From Haloimpatiens massiliensis (lineage in GTDB: Bacteria > Bacillota > Clostridia > Clostridiales > Clostridiaceae): DNA of 64,000 nucleotides. Positions 56,047 to 64,000 of this stretch are shown here, one piece after another. The first letter of the stretch is position 1; every line of letters starts with the position of its first letter. The stretch covers positions 2,242,945 through 2,306,944 of the forward strand of contig NZ_LT854640.1 in assembly GCF_900184255.1 (NCBI RefSeq), given 5' to 3'. Made by a program: the position numbers and the translations under genes. The notes below the pieces were generated by a model, which worked only from the letters and a program-made list of their open reading frames with translations, made no database searches and was not told the origin of the DNA.

Positions 56047-57610
56047 ATGAATATTATTCAAAAACTATATCATATCCAGCTTGCAGATTTTCGTGAGCGT
56101 ACTTACTAGACGATACAGTTTTTTAATAACAATAGGTGTAATAACTCTCCTATCATTTTTTACCTTACCCCCAGTTAATCAAAAAGGAAAGGCCCTTAGA
56201 TTAGTTTTAAATAATGAATATAGAGCAGTTTATAATTCTTCATTTATCGGAAGTGCAATAGTTGTGTTGGTAGTTATGATCCTATCGTTATTTGGTTTTT
56301 ATCTTGTAAAAAATTCAATTGAACGTGATTATAATACAGGCGTTGGGCAAATAATTGCAACTACTCCCACTAGCAAAGTACTTTATCTTTTAGGAAAGAT
56401 GCTTAGCAATTTTTTTGTTCTTGCAGTAATAGTATGTATTATTGCTATTGTAGCTTTCATTTTGAATATTATAAGAGGTGAAACAGTAATAAATCTTTGG
56501 GAACTTTTTGCTCCATTTTTAATTATTGCTTTACCAAGTATGTTATTGATAGCTTCAATATCCGTGTTATTTGAAACTATACCTTTTTTAAGAGGTTCCT
56601 TTGGAAACATAATGTATTTTTTTCTATGGACATTATTAATTACATTAGATATGATGAATACCGTTAATATATTTGGCTTAGGTAGTATTTGTGAAAATAT
56701 CTCAAACATATGCCCAAATGTGGGTGGTCTTAGTTGGTGTTATTGCCAAGAATATTCTATTAAGTCAATACTTTGGCAAGGTTTTGATTGGAATTCATTA
56801 TTTCTAATTGAGCGTTTTGTATGGATCATAATTGCAATATGTATAGTATTATTAGCTTCTGCATTTTTTGATCGTTTTGATTTATCTAAATCATCTAAAG
56901 TAAATCAAAAAAGAAGTAAAAAGAATAGAGATAACCTAAAAATACCTGAAGAAAATACTTATAATACAGTAAAAATATTAAAAAGTATTAGTATAAAAAA
57001 ATTAACTACTGTTCCAATTAAATTTAATTTTTGGAATATGGTTAAAGCTGAACTTAATTTTATACTTAGTGGACTAAGTTGGTGGTGGAAATTAATTGCT
57101 TTAGGATTAATTGCAGCATGTGTTTTTACTCCTATTCAAATAGCGCAAAATTTTATTTTACCTTTTGCTTGGTTATGGCCTATAGCAATTTGGTCTCAAA
57201 TGGGTAGTATAGAAAAACGTCATAATATGGACCAAATAGTTTTTTCTTGTGAACATTATCTTCAAAGACATTTGCCATGTATTTTTATTGCAGGAACAAT
57301 TATTTCCATGATAATGGGTAGTGGAATTGCACTACGCTTAATTATCACGAATAATTTTATGGGATTGTTAATGTTTATATTAGCTTCAATGCTTATACCT
57401 GCACTTGCACTTGTGCTAGGTGTATTGACCGGAAATAGCAAATTATTTGAAATACTATATGTTATTATTTGGTATCTAGGACCAATTAACCATGTTGAAC
57501 TATTGAATTTTACACATATAATTACTCCTTCCTTATCATTAATTAAGATTTACTTCTTGGTTGATGCAATACTTTTCCTTTTTATACTGGCTGTAATGAA
57601 TAATAATTAA
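56047..57610 (+). pseudogene. ABC permease, frameshifted near the start
   Basis: The natural start is the ATG at 56047, directly after the ATPase stop and nine bases from AAAGGAG. Translation gives MNIIQKLYHIQLADFRERTY and then a stop. The following frame (RRYSFLITIGVITLL...) continues open for about 500 residues to 57610 with about ten transmembrane helices. TACTTACT at 56100-56107 is a 4-bp tandem duplication; removing one TACT restores ADFRERTRRYSFLIT. So the gene is intact except for one slippage event. It may be switchable, or could be expressed weakly from an internal start such as TTG 56081. Confidence 0.85.
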
Positions 57611-57618
57611 TCTTTTTT

Positions 57619-57655
57619 CGAAACTAGCTCTTTATATCTAGCTTCGAATTTTTTT
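57619..57655 (+). terminator. ABC operon terminator
   Basis: CGAAACTAG and CTAGCTTCG pair (one mismatch) followed by TTTTTTT, ten bases after the permease stop. Confidence 0.85.
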
Positions 57656-57778
57656 ACATATTAGAAATTGTAGCTTTTGTTTTTCATCTAGCTGATTTTC
57701 TACGTGTACACTTCTATTTTCATGCCTTATATTTTTTAGAAAAGTTATCTTTTATCATCTACAGGTCTATTTTTACTC

Positions 57779-58345
57779 TTACCTATTTTTAGTCAAAAGG
57801 TACTCTTTAAACTTACTCATTATTTCACCATTACTCCAATAAGATATCATTTCCTCCTGAGGTATATCTGAAATAGGACGGTCATAACCTTCAGGAATAA
57901 AAATCTTTTCAATTGAAGTACCAGATTTTCTACTAGGTTCATTTGCTAATTTTCCTCTATATGATCCAGTGAAAACAACGGGTTCTCCATCTGGGCAACA
58001 ATACGCTAAGCAGTCCTGAATAATAATAGTACGATTGTTTTTTTCTTGCATTAAATTAATATAGTCTTCTGCAGAAAACCACTCATTTACAAACTTGATA
58101 AATGGACCAGGAAATCCATTCAAAGCTTCAATATAAAATCCAGCATCTGTCACTATAACAGGCTTATTTAACTGCTTACTTGCCCAGCTAGCTGAGTATA
58201 TAGCTACTTCTTGCACATTTTTGCTCTGGATTTCCGGAGTACTCAATTTCTCTTGTAAAAGAACTATCCCTGTATTTGTAAATACTTGTAAAGCAACATT
58301 AAACTTAACATCATTACCTGTAACATAAACTAAAGTTTTATCCAT
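57779..58345 (-). CDS. Non-canonical purine NTP pyrophosphatase, HAM1/RdgB family
   Basis: A 188-residue HAM1-family protein. VYVTGNDVKFNVAL is the N-terminal triphosphate loop, VIVTDAGFYIEALNGFPGPFIKF holds the catalytic Asp and substrate loop. It hydrolyses dITP/XTP. The length and the unusual C-terminus suggest a divergent branch, not the standard RdgB. A small membrane-protein gene ends 12 bases upstream and is probably co-translated. Confidence 0.85.
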   Translation of the reverse strand: MDKTLVYVTGNDVKFNVALQVFTNTGIVLLQEKLSTPEIQSKNVQEVAIYSASWASKQLNKPVIVTDAGFYIEALNGFPGPFIKFVNEWFSAEDYINLMQEKNNRTIIIQDCLAYCCPDGEPVVFTGSYRGKLANEPSRKSGTSIEKIFIPEGYDRPISDIPQEEMISYWSNGEIMSKFKEYLLTKNR

Positions 58346-58357
58346 ATCTATACTCCT

Positions 58358-58537
58358 TCACTTTTTAATTAATTTGCATTTTCTATATACTTCAATGGAA
58401 ACCAAAATAAACACTATAATCATGCTAACCCCATAAAAATAATGATTAGATTTTATATTCAACACCGCAACTATTAGTGAAATTAAAGCTGATATCACAA
58501 GTGATGCTCTGCCTTGCTCTTCATCTTTTGTTATCAT
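58358..58537 (-). CDS. Small membrane protein (59 residues)
   Basis: ATG at 58537 after AAGGAGA; TGA at 58358. The protein begins MITKDEEQGRASL and has two hydrophobic segments (ISALISLIVAVLNI and VSMIIVFILVSIEV), ending in KCKLIKK. Its stop lies just before the ribosome binding site of the HAM1-like gene. I do not recognise a family; coding is supported by the clean frame, ribosome binding site and spacing. Confidence 0.65.
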   Translation of the reverse strand: MITKDEEQGRASLVISALISLIVAVLNIKSNHYFYGVSMIIVFILVSIEVYRKCKLIKK

Positions 58538-58724
58538 AATAAACGTCTCCTTACTTAAATAATATAATCAACCTTTATTTTATTAAATTTACATTATATT
58601 ACTTGAATTCATTAAAATGTATAAGCATAATACTACTATATAATTAGCTAGCAAACAATGTGTATATTCTAATTTAGTCCCTATAACTAGTTAACTAATT
58701 TTACTAATTACTTAACTAATATTA

Positions 58725-58736
58725 CTTAACCGTCCC
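58725..58736 (-). repeat. REP half unit (degenerate)
   Basis: CTTAACCGTCCC, the right-hand part of the REP unit, in the 416-base gap before MITE copy 6. Apart from that MITE the gap shows nothing else. Confidence 0.45.
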
Positions 58737-58819
58737 TACTTTCCTTAAATGTTTAACAATATAAATAATTTTAAGAAGTAAACCTTTTATATATAACCTT
58801 TTGTGGAAAACTAATTCTT

Positions 58820-58994
58820 ATGCTTAACCCACAATAAGGTATAATGTGATTGAATTATTAAATTTCTCTGGAATGACTAGCATAAGAAGCAAATGAACTG
58901 TTTAAATTTAATTTATTGTTCCAAGCTCTTATGCAAGTCATGGAGGAGAAATTTCATAATTCCACTACATTGTACCTTTTTGTGGTTGAATCAT
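58820..58994 (+). mobile_element. MITE-like element, copy 6 (short form)
   Basis: A 175-bp copy, the same length as copy 4, without the GC-rich core (junction TTTAAATTTAATTTATTG). Its right end encodes the last 12 residues and stop of the HD-GYP gene. Confidence 0.85.
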
Positions 58995-59610
58995 ATTTAT
59001 CTATTCTCCAAAAGCTTTCTATAATTTGAATGTTGTCTTCTACATATTGAGCTATAACAGGATCAAACATTATTCCCTTATTATTAATAATCTCATCAAT
59101 ACACGCTTCAAAGCTCATAGCTTTTCTATAAGGTCTATCAGAAGTCATGGCATCTATAGAATCACACACCGCAATAACTCTAGAACCTAGTGGTATATCT
59201 GTTCCCCCTATTCCTTTAGGATAACCTTTACCATCCCATCTTTCATGATGATACAATACAATTTTACTTATATTTTTTAATTTATTCGATTTATTTAAGA
59301 TATTAAAGCCTATTTCAGGATGCATCTTTATATACTGCCATTCATGAGGCAACAATTTTGTATTTTTATTTAATATTGTATCTGGAACTCCAATTTTTCC
59401 TATATCGTGAAGATGCCCTGCTATATGAATATTTTCAAGTTCCACTCCCCTAATTCCTATTTTTTTTGCAAGCTCATAAGACATATGAGCAACCCTATCA
59501 GAGTGACCCCTTGTATAGTTATCCTTTGCTTCAAGAGCTGCCACTAAACTTTCAATTATATCATGATACATTTGCTGTTGCTTAAACTTATATATTAATC
59601 TTTTAATCAT
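58954..59610 (-). CDS. HD-GYP domain phosphodiesterase
   Basis: A 218-residue HD-GYP protein with no attached sensor domain: RGHSDRVAHM, AGHLHDIGKIGVPD and YHHERWDGKGYPKGIGG are the metal and GYP motifs of cyclic di-GMP phosphodiesterases. The final 12 residues (DSTTKRYNVVEL) are encoded by MITE copy 6, so the original C-terminus was replaced, apparently outside the core fold. It follows the DUF2325 gene by one base and shares its promoter and Fur box. Confidence 0.9.
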   Translation of the reverse strand: MIKRLIYKFKQQQMYHDIIESLVAALEAKDNYTRGHSDRVAHMSYELAKKIGIRGVELENIHIAGHLHDIGKIGVPDTILNKNTKLLPHEWQYIKMHPEIGFNILNKSNKLKNISKIVLYHHERWDGKGYPKGIGGTDIPLGSRVIAVCDSIDAMTSDRPYRKAMSFEACIDEIINNKGIMFDPVIAQYVEDNIQIIESFWRIDKYDSTTKRYNVVEL

Positions 59611-59611
59611 T

Positions 59612-59899
59612 TCAGCTCTCTCTAATGTAGCTTTTAAAATTATTTTCTATATGTGTCCAAGAACGCTTAGCATACATTATTTTTACACCATTTCTCTTTG
59701 ATTCATTTTTTATAATATTCATTAACGGATGATCTATATAATCTGTAAGAACCAAAACTAAATCTATTGTACTTGGAATCTTTAATTTCCTATCTCCATA
59801 TTTTCTTCCACTTATATGCCTTATGTTTGAAACCCCATTATCCTTTAATTTTTTTGTAATATTGCCTAATTTGTCTCCGCCTACAATCAAAACACTCAT
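59612..59899 (-). CDS. DUF2325 protein
   Basis: A 95-residue Rossmann-like protein of the DUF2325 family: VLIVGGDKLGNITKKLKDNGV, HISGRK, LVLVLTDYIDHPLM and VKIMYAKRSW. Such small proteins are often linked to metal-responsive genes in Firmicutes. The ATG at 59899 is five bases after GGAGG; an upstream in-frame ATG overlaps that site. It is the first gene of the Fur-box-controlled pair with the HD-GYP gene. Confidence 0.85.
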   Translation of the reverse strand: MSVLIVGGDKLGNITKKLKDNGVSNIRHISGRKYGDRKLKIPSTIDLVLVLTDYIDHPLMNIIKNESKRNGVKIMYAKRSWTHIENNFKSYIRES

Positions 59900-59951
59900 A
59901 AACCCCTCCATATTTTAAATCAGAAATTAACAATACTTTTCAGTAGTCGAT

Positions 59952-59966
59952 TGATAATGATTATCA
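59952..59966. promoter_or_regulatory. Fur box
   Basis: TGATAATGATTATCA is a perfect palindrome matching the Fur consensus (GATAATGATAATCATTATC). It lies just downstream of the -10 of the promoter at 59984-60012, where repressor binding would block transcription. Confidence 0.82.
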
Positions 59967-59983
59967 TTTTCTTATATAATTTA

Positions 59984-60012
59984 AGTATACTACTCTTGCA
60001 TATTATTGTAAA
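59984..60012 (-). promoter_or_regulatory. Promoter of the DUF2325/HD-GYP operon
   Basis: On the minus strand TTTACA and TATACT are 17 bases apart; the start would fall near 59977. Confidence 0.75.
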
Positions 60013-60202
60013 CACTTTGTTCTTTGCTTTTTAAACTAATTTTTAAAATTTTTTTACCTACTACTCACTTTTAAAACAGTTAGTAAAAACCGTTGGCCAA
60101 AATCGTGAACTATAAAAACTTAAAAAAATAAGAAAACTAAGGGCCGTTGTATAAAATAAAAGAACTATAAAATATAAAAAACAAAAAACCAGCAAAAAAC
60201 CA

Positions 60203-60258
60203 GGGACAGTTAACAACTTTTTGCTATTAAATTTAGCTAATAATTCTTAACCGTCCCC
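60203..60258. repeat. REP inverted pair
   Basis: GGGACAGTTAACAAC (60203) faces TTCTTAACCGTCCCC (to 60258). Another unit, TTCTTAACCGTCCCC, lies at 60340-60354, directly after the GldG-like stop. Between them is an ATTTT-rich stretch. Confidence 0.8.
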
Positions 60259-60339
60259 AATATTTTTATATTTTTATTTTTATTTATTTTATTTTATTTT
60301 ATTTTCTTGTTATTTTATTATTTAATAGTTGTTAACTAG

Positions 60340-60354
60340 TTCTTAACCGTCCCC
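60340..60354 (-). repeat. REP unit abutting the GldG-like gene
   Basis: TTCTTAACCGTCCCC ends one base before the stop codon of the GldG-like gene. Confidence 0.7.
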
Positions 60355-61890
60355 TTATTTTTTCCTTCTCTTAAGCCAAACTGTAATACCCCAAACTAAA
60401 ACTATTCCTGGTATTAGGATAACAACCATTCCTGTAAAGGTAAGCTTTTGGAATGCATTTAATTGAAGAGAATAATCTTCAAAACTCTTAGGTCTTATAG
60501 ACAAACTATCTTTTCTATCAGCACACCAGTTTACAGAATTCATAAAGAAATCTAAATTAGCATTGCTGCTTAAAGAAGATATTTGAGGATTTATGAAACT
60601 GCCATTTCCAACAACTACGATTCTAGACTCCTTATCAGAGGATATTTTATTAGTAATACTTACAGCTACATTTAAAGGTCCATTAATATCTGAAGAAGTT
60701 TTTTCTACAGTATCAGAATGTAAATTTGTTTTTGCCCAGGATTTATCGGAAGTTACCAATAAAGGCTGTATAGTTAAAGAACTTTTAGGTTTGTCCAAAA
60801 TCTTTATAGATTGAGCTCCTGGTATTAAAGTACGTAAATTACTATTATTTAAAGGATTTAAGATTTCATGAGATTGCTGCTTCGGAAGCAAGTATAGTGG
60901 GTTTTGTGTAACAAACATACTGTTGGACTCAACTGCTATAGCTTTTTGTACCTGTATTCCATATTCTTTAAATAAAGAATCAAAATTAGGCATTGTATCT
61001 TCAACCAAATCCATTAAGAATAATGTCTTTCCACCTTTAGCTAAAAACTCCTTAATAGTTTTAGTTTCTGGCTCTGATAAATCTCTTTTTGGTGAATTTA
61101 TAATAAGTGTTGAGTTATCTTTTAGCTTTGCATCTTTCATGGAGAGATTTACCATGTCCACTGAAAAATTCTCTAACTCCAATTGTTTTGAAATCTGGCT
61201 AGATAAAGCTGCTTCACCATGACCTTCTAAAAAATATACAGTAGTTGAATTTGAAGAAGTAACACTTATTATTCTTGAAGTTATATTTTGTTCTATTGCC
61301 AGAGAATCAATAGTTGTACTACCACTAGCATCATAACCAATATTGACCAACGAATTTTCATCTATTACTTTAAATTTTGATCCACATTCAACTATTATAG
61401 AACCAATCTGGGGCTTCTCATTATCCTTGGTATATTTCTCCACAACCTGAGGATCTTTATTTGGATCCTTATACATTACTTTAATGTGTTTTGATCTAGA
61501 TTGATATTCCTTTAAAAGAGTATTTACAGTATAATTTTCTTTTCCCGTTTCATAAAATGCATATATATTTATATCTTCTTTCAAATTATCTAATACTTTA
61601 TTTGTTTGTTCTGATAAAGTGAACATTTTATTTTTAGTAAGATCTTTGCTTAAATCTATTTTTCCCACTAATAAATTTATGACTATAATGGCTGTTAAAA
61701 ATATTACTGTACTAATAGTCGCTATGCTAGCTTGTTTTAAATTTCTTCTGTTATTATTCTTACTATTCTTAGATAATCTGTTATTATTATTCTTAAATGA
61801 TTTGTTATTACTGCTATTAGATATTTTATTATTAGCTGTCTTATCATTGTTATGAAATTTATTATTGCTATTATTAAATAATTTTTTCAA
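60355..61890 (-). CDS. GldG-like ABC auxiliary protein
   Basis: A 511-residue protein with an Asn/Lys-rich N-terminal tail (about residues 1-52), one transmembrane helix (about 54-74), an extracellular domain of the GldG type (TNKVLDNLKEDINIYAFYETG, TVYFLEGHGEA, GKTLFLMDLVEDTMPNFDSLFKEYGI) and a second helix at the end (about 485-505). GldG proteins work with an ABC permease and ATPase of the GldF/GldA type. It is 12 bases after the permease gene. The Asn-rich tail is unusual and its role is unknown. Confidence 0.82.
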   Translation of the reverse strand: MKKLFNNSNNKFHNNDKTANNKISNSSNNKSFKNNNNRLSKNSKNNNRRNLKQASIATISTVIFLTAIIVINLLVGKIDLSKDLTKNKMFTLSEQTNKVLDNLKEDINIYAFYETGKENYTVNTLLKEYQSRSKHIKVMYKDPNKDPQVVEKYTKDNEKPQIGSIIVECGSKFKVIDENSLVNIGYDASGSTTIDSLAIEQNITSRIISVTSSNSTTVYFLEGHGEAALSSQISKQLELENFSVDMVNLSMKDAKLKDNSTLIINSPKRDLSEPETKTIKEFLAKGGKTLFLMDLVEDTMPNFDSLFKEYGIQVQKAIAVESNSMFVTQNPLYLLPKQQSHEILNPLNNSNLRTLIPGAQSIKILDKPKSSLTIQPLLVTSDKSWAKTNLHSDTVEKTSSDINGPLNVAVSITNKISSDKESRIVVVGNGSFINPQISSLSSNANLDFFMNSVNWCADRKDSLSIRPKSFEDYSLQLNAFQKLTFTGMVVILIPGIVLVWGITVWLKRRKK

Positions 61891-61902
61891 CTAAAGCACC
61901 CC

Positions 61903-62766
61903 CTAATTCCATCTTCTTCTAGATATTATTTGTATAGTTAAAAATAGAAATGTGGCGCAAAATGTTATATAGTACACTATAGAATTAAGACTCAATACAC
62001 CCATATTGAAAGACTCATATCTTTTTATCAAAGAAAACCATTGGAAACATTTTACTAAAAGTCCTTCATAAAGTGTTTTATCTTTAAAATAAATAAACAC
62101 CATAGTTAAAATCCCAAAGATAGAGATACCCAAGGCTACATATTTATTTTTAATATTTCGGTAAACTAAAAAACTTATTATAAATACTAATATTGTAGCA
62201 AAAATCAAACCTGAATTTACACTTGTAGGTAGTGCACTGCTTATCCACTCAGCTATCCATATTATAAATAAAGCGCCAAAAGTACCTATAGCTGCAACTA
62301 CTTGATTATCTGTTAAAGAAGAAATAAAAATACCTATGGATATAAAACTCATACCTATTAAAATAAAGCCTATATAAGCTCCTATAATTTCACCTGTAGG
62401 AATTTTTCCAAATTTACTAAGAATAATTGGAAACAAGAAGGTTACAACTACTGCCAATATAAATATGGATGAAGCCGCAAAAAATTTACCTAAAACTATA
62501 TGCCATATTTTTAAGGGACTTGTTAAAAGTAACTGGTCAGTTTTTTCCTTAGTTTCACTACATATAGTCCTCATGGTTAAAATAGGCGTTAAAAATAAAA
62601 ATATAAATACAAAGCTAAATAAGGTATCTGTGTAAAACCCATTTCCAGGCATTAGATTTGTTAAACTAAACAACGCCCCTGCAAGTAATAAAAATACAAC
62701 TAGAAAGATATACCCTGCGGAAGAACGAAAATAAGATTTAACTTCCTTATTAAATATATTAATCAT
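61903..62766 (-). CDS. ABC-2 type permease (GldF-like)
   Basis: A 287-residue permease with six transmembrane segments: FNKEVKSYFRSSAGYIFLVVFLLL at the start, LTMRTICSETKEKTDQLLLTSPLKIWHIVLGKF typical of ABC-2/NosY-GldF permeases. Its start overlaps the ATPase end by 8 bases. It forms the membrane part of a GldA/F/G-like exporter. Confidence 0.88.
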   Translation of the reverse strand: MINIFNKEVKSYFRSSAGYIFLVVFLLLAGALFSLTNLMPGNGFYTDTLFSFVFIFLFLTPILTMRTICSETKEKTDQLLLTSPLKIWHIVLGKFFAASSIFILAVVVTFLFPIILSKFGKIPTGEIIGAYIGFILIGMSFISIGIFISSLTDNQVVAAIGTFGALFIIWIAEWISSALPTSVNSGLIFATILVFIISFLVYRNIKNKYVALGISIFGILTMVFIYFKDKTLYEGLLVKCFQWFSLIKRYESFNMGVLSLNSIVYYITFCATFLFLTIQIISRRRWN

Positions 62767-63715
62767 TTTTTATATCCTCACTTTCATTCTTTGTTACTTC
62801 TAGGAATATCTGCTCTAAGGATATATTGTCTGGTTTCATCATAAGAATAGGAACACTGGTATTTTTAAATGCATTAAATACATCCTCTCTTATGTCTTTA
62901 TCCCTTTTAGCTCCTACATTTATATCTGTAGTGTTTATTTCCACAGTACCTATATTCTCTACGTTTTCTACATTTTCTAATGATTTTAATATTGCATTGC
63001 CTTCTTCAAAAGACCCTTTTATTCTTAATAAAATTTTACTGCTATAATTAAGCTGTCTAGATAGTTCTTCTGGAGTTCCTTCTGCTACTATTTCTCCATT
63101 ATTTATAATTATAATTCTTTCACATACTGCACTTACTTCTGAAAGAATATGAGAACTTAAAATTATTGTATGATCCTCACCTAAGGTTTTTATCAAATTT
63201 CTTATTTCAATGATTTGCTTAGGGTCCAATCCCTCAGTAGGCTCGTCTAAAATAAGCACTTCTGGATTTCCTATTAAGGCTTGGGCTATACCTACTCTTT
63301 GCTTATATCCCTTAGACAGATTCTTAATCAATCTATCTTTTACTTCCATTAACTTTACCTTATTCATTGCATCTTTAACATGCTCTTTTATATTAGCTTT
63401 TGGAACTTTTTTAATGTTGCTTACAAAGTTCAAATATTCTTCTACAGTCATATCCGTATACAAAGGTGGTACCTCTGGAAGATATCCTATTTTCTTTTTT
63501 GACTCTAAGGGTTTTTCCAATATATCACATTCACCTATTTCTACACTTCCTTCCGTAGAGGACAAGTATCCTGTAATAATATTCATAGTAGTAGATTTCC
63601 CTGCTCCATTAGGTCCTAATAAGCCAAGTATTTCACCCTTTTTTACATGAAAACTCACATCCTTTAATGCCTTATGATTCCCATAACATTTAACTAAGTT
63701 ATTCACTGAAATCAA
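62759..63715 (-). CDS. ABC transporter ATPase (GldA-like)
   Basis: A 318-residue ABC ATPase: Walker A GPNGAGKST, Q-loop LPEVPPLYTD, signature NLSKGYKQRVGIAQALIG (SKGYKQR as in GldA/NatA-type), Walker B VLILDEPTEGLDP. The C-terminal 90 residues are the usual extension. It is the first gene of the three-gene operon; MITE copy 7 lies 35 bases upstream of its start. Confidence 0.9.
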   Translation of the reverse strand: MISVNNLVKCYGNHKALKDVSFHVKKGEILGLLGPNGAGKSTTMNIITGYLSSTEGSVEIGECDILEKPLESKKKIGYLPEVPPLYTDMTVEEYLNFVSNIKKVPKANIKEHVKDAMNKVKLMEVKDRLIKNLSKGYKQRVGIAQALIGNPEVLILDEPTEGLDPKQIIEIRNLIKTLGEDHTIILSSHILSEVSAVCERIIIINNGEIVAEGTPEELSRQLNYSSKILLRIKGSFEEGNAILKSLENVENVENIGTVEINTTDINVGAKRDKDIREDVFNAFKNTSVPILMMKPDNISLEQIFLEVTKNESEDIKND

Positions 63716-63749
63716 ACCTTATCACTCCTTTATTTTATTATGATATTTT

Positions 63750-64000
63750 ATGATTATCCCACAAAAAGCATTACATTCCCTGAATTATGAAACTTTTCTG
63801 GAATGACTTGCATAAGAAGCAAAAGAACTGTTTAAATTTAATTTTAGAAATTCTTCTTTTAGACAGATAAAATTATCGTAAGCCTTAAAAGGACGCCAGG
63901 CTAGCGAACCTGAGGCAGGACGCTGAATGTGAGCGTTAGATAATTTTATATGGCTAAAAGATTAGAATTTCTTAAATTAAATTTATTGTTCCTAGCTCTT
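63750..64000 (+). mobile_element. MITE-like element, copy 7 (long form, cut by window)
   Basis: Starts ATGATTATCCCACAAAAAGC, contains the GC-rich core (about 63880-63930) and runs off the right edge within the right arm. It lies just upstream of the GldA-like gene. Confidence 0.85.

Noticed and set aside
1..64000. tRNA or rRNA genes
   Set aside because: I scanned for the TTCGA/TTCAA T-loop pattern with acceptor pairing and for rRNA motifs and found no credible case.

Overview
The window is AT-rich with Firmicute-style signals: AGGAGG ribosome binding sites, TTGACA/TATAAT promoters and sigma-54 -24/-12 promoters. Together with the gene set (tungsten aldehyde:ferredoxin oxidoreductase, PdxS/PdxT, a GrdB-like protein, many peptidases) this points to an anaerobic, amino-acid-fermenting Clostridium. 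A relative of the C. botulinum group I / C. sporogenes lineage is my best guess, by inference only. I saw no rRNA, tRNA, CRISPR array or prophage.

1-10.9 kb is a peptide/PTS catabolic locus. A LevR-like sigma-54 activator (1019-2617) lies between a glycosylasparaginase cut by the window edge and a long minus-strand operon: RDD protein, PTS EIIB and EIIC, GrdB-like protein, and two M20 and two M42 peptidases. Excellent sigma-54 promoters precede the asparaginase and the operon. 11.3-16.5 kb holds a membrane protein, an ECF transporter S component, and a 2,3-butanediol dehydrogenase with its AcoR-like activator and sigma-54 promoter. 17.5-21.3 kb holds pdxST and a PadR/DUF1700/DUF4097 operon.

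21.6-38.5 kb is a tungsten/pterin-cofactor locus, all on the minus strand. It runs tupA-tupB-tupC (tungstate uptake), GNAT, mog, moeA, moeA fused to a binding-protein domain, moaA, moaC, MOSC protein, sigma-54 activator, aor, moaD-like and thiF/moeB-like. An IS6-like element (38493-40301, 8-bp target duplication) sits 16 bases upstream of the tupA start codon and separates it from its apparent native promoter.

40.3-51.6 kb holds a MutS2 homologue without an Smr domain, preceded by what looks like a leader-peptide transcription attenuator. It also holds a REP-associated tyrosine transposase (RAYT) surrounded by its probable REP sequences, an MBL-fold hydrolase, an M29 aminopeptidase and four acetyltransferases. 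52.3-64 kb holds a two-component system driving an ABC transporter whose permease is frameshifted by a 4-bp duplication, a HAM1-like pyrophosphatase, a Fur-box-controlled DUF2325/HD-GYP pair and a GldA/F/G-like ABC system.

Two repeat families run through the window. One is a palindromic MITE-like element in seven copies: long forms with a structured GC-rich core, shorter forms without it, and three copies that supply the stop codon or C-terminus of a neighbouring gene. The other is the GGGGAC(A/G)GTTAA(C/T)AAC REP family, densest around the RAYT gene.
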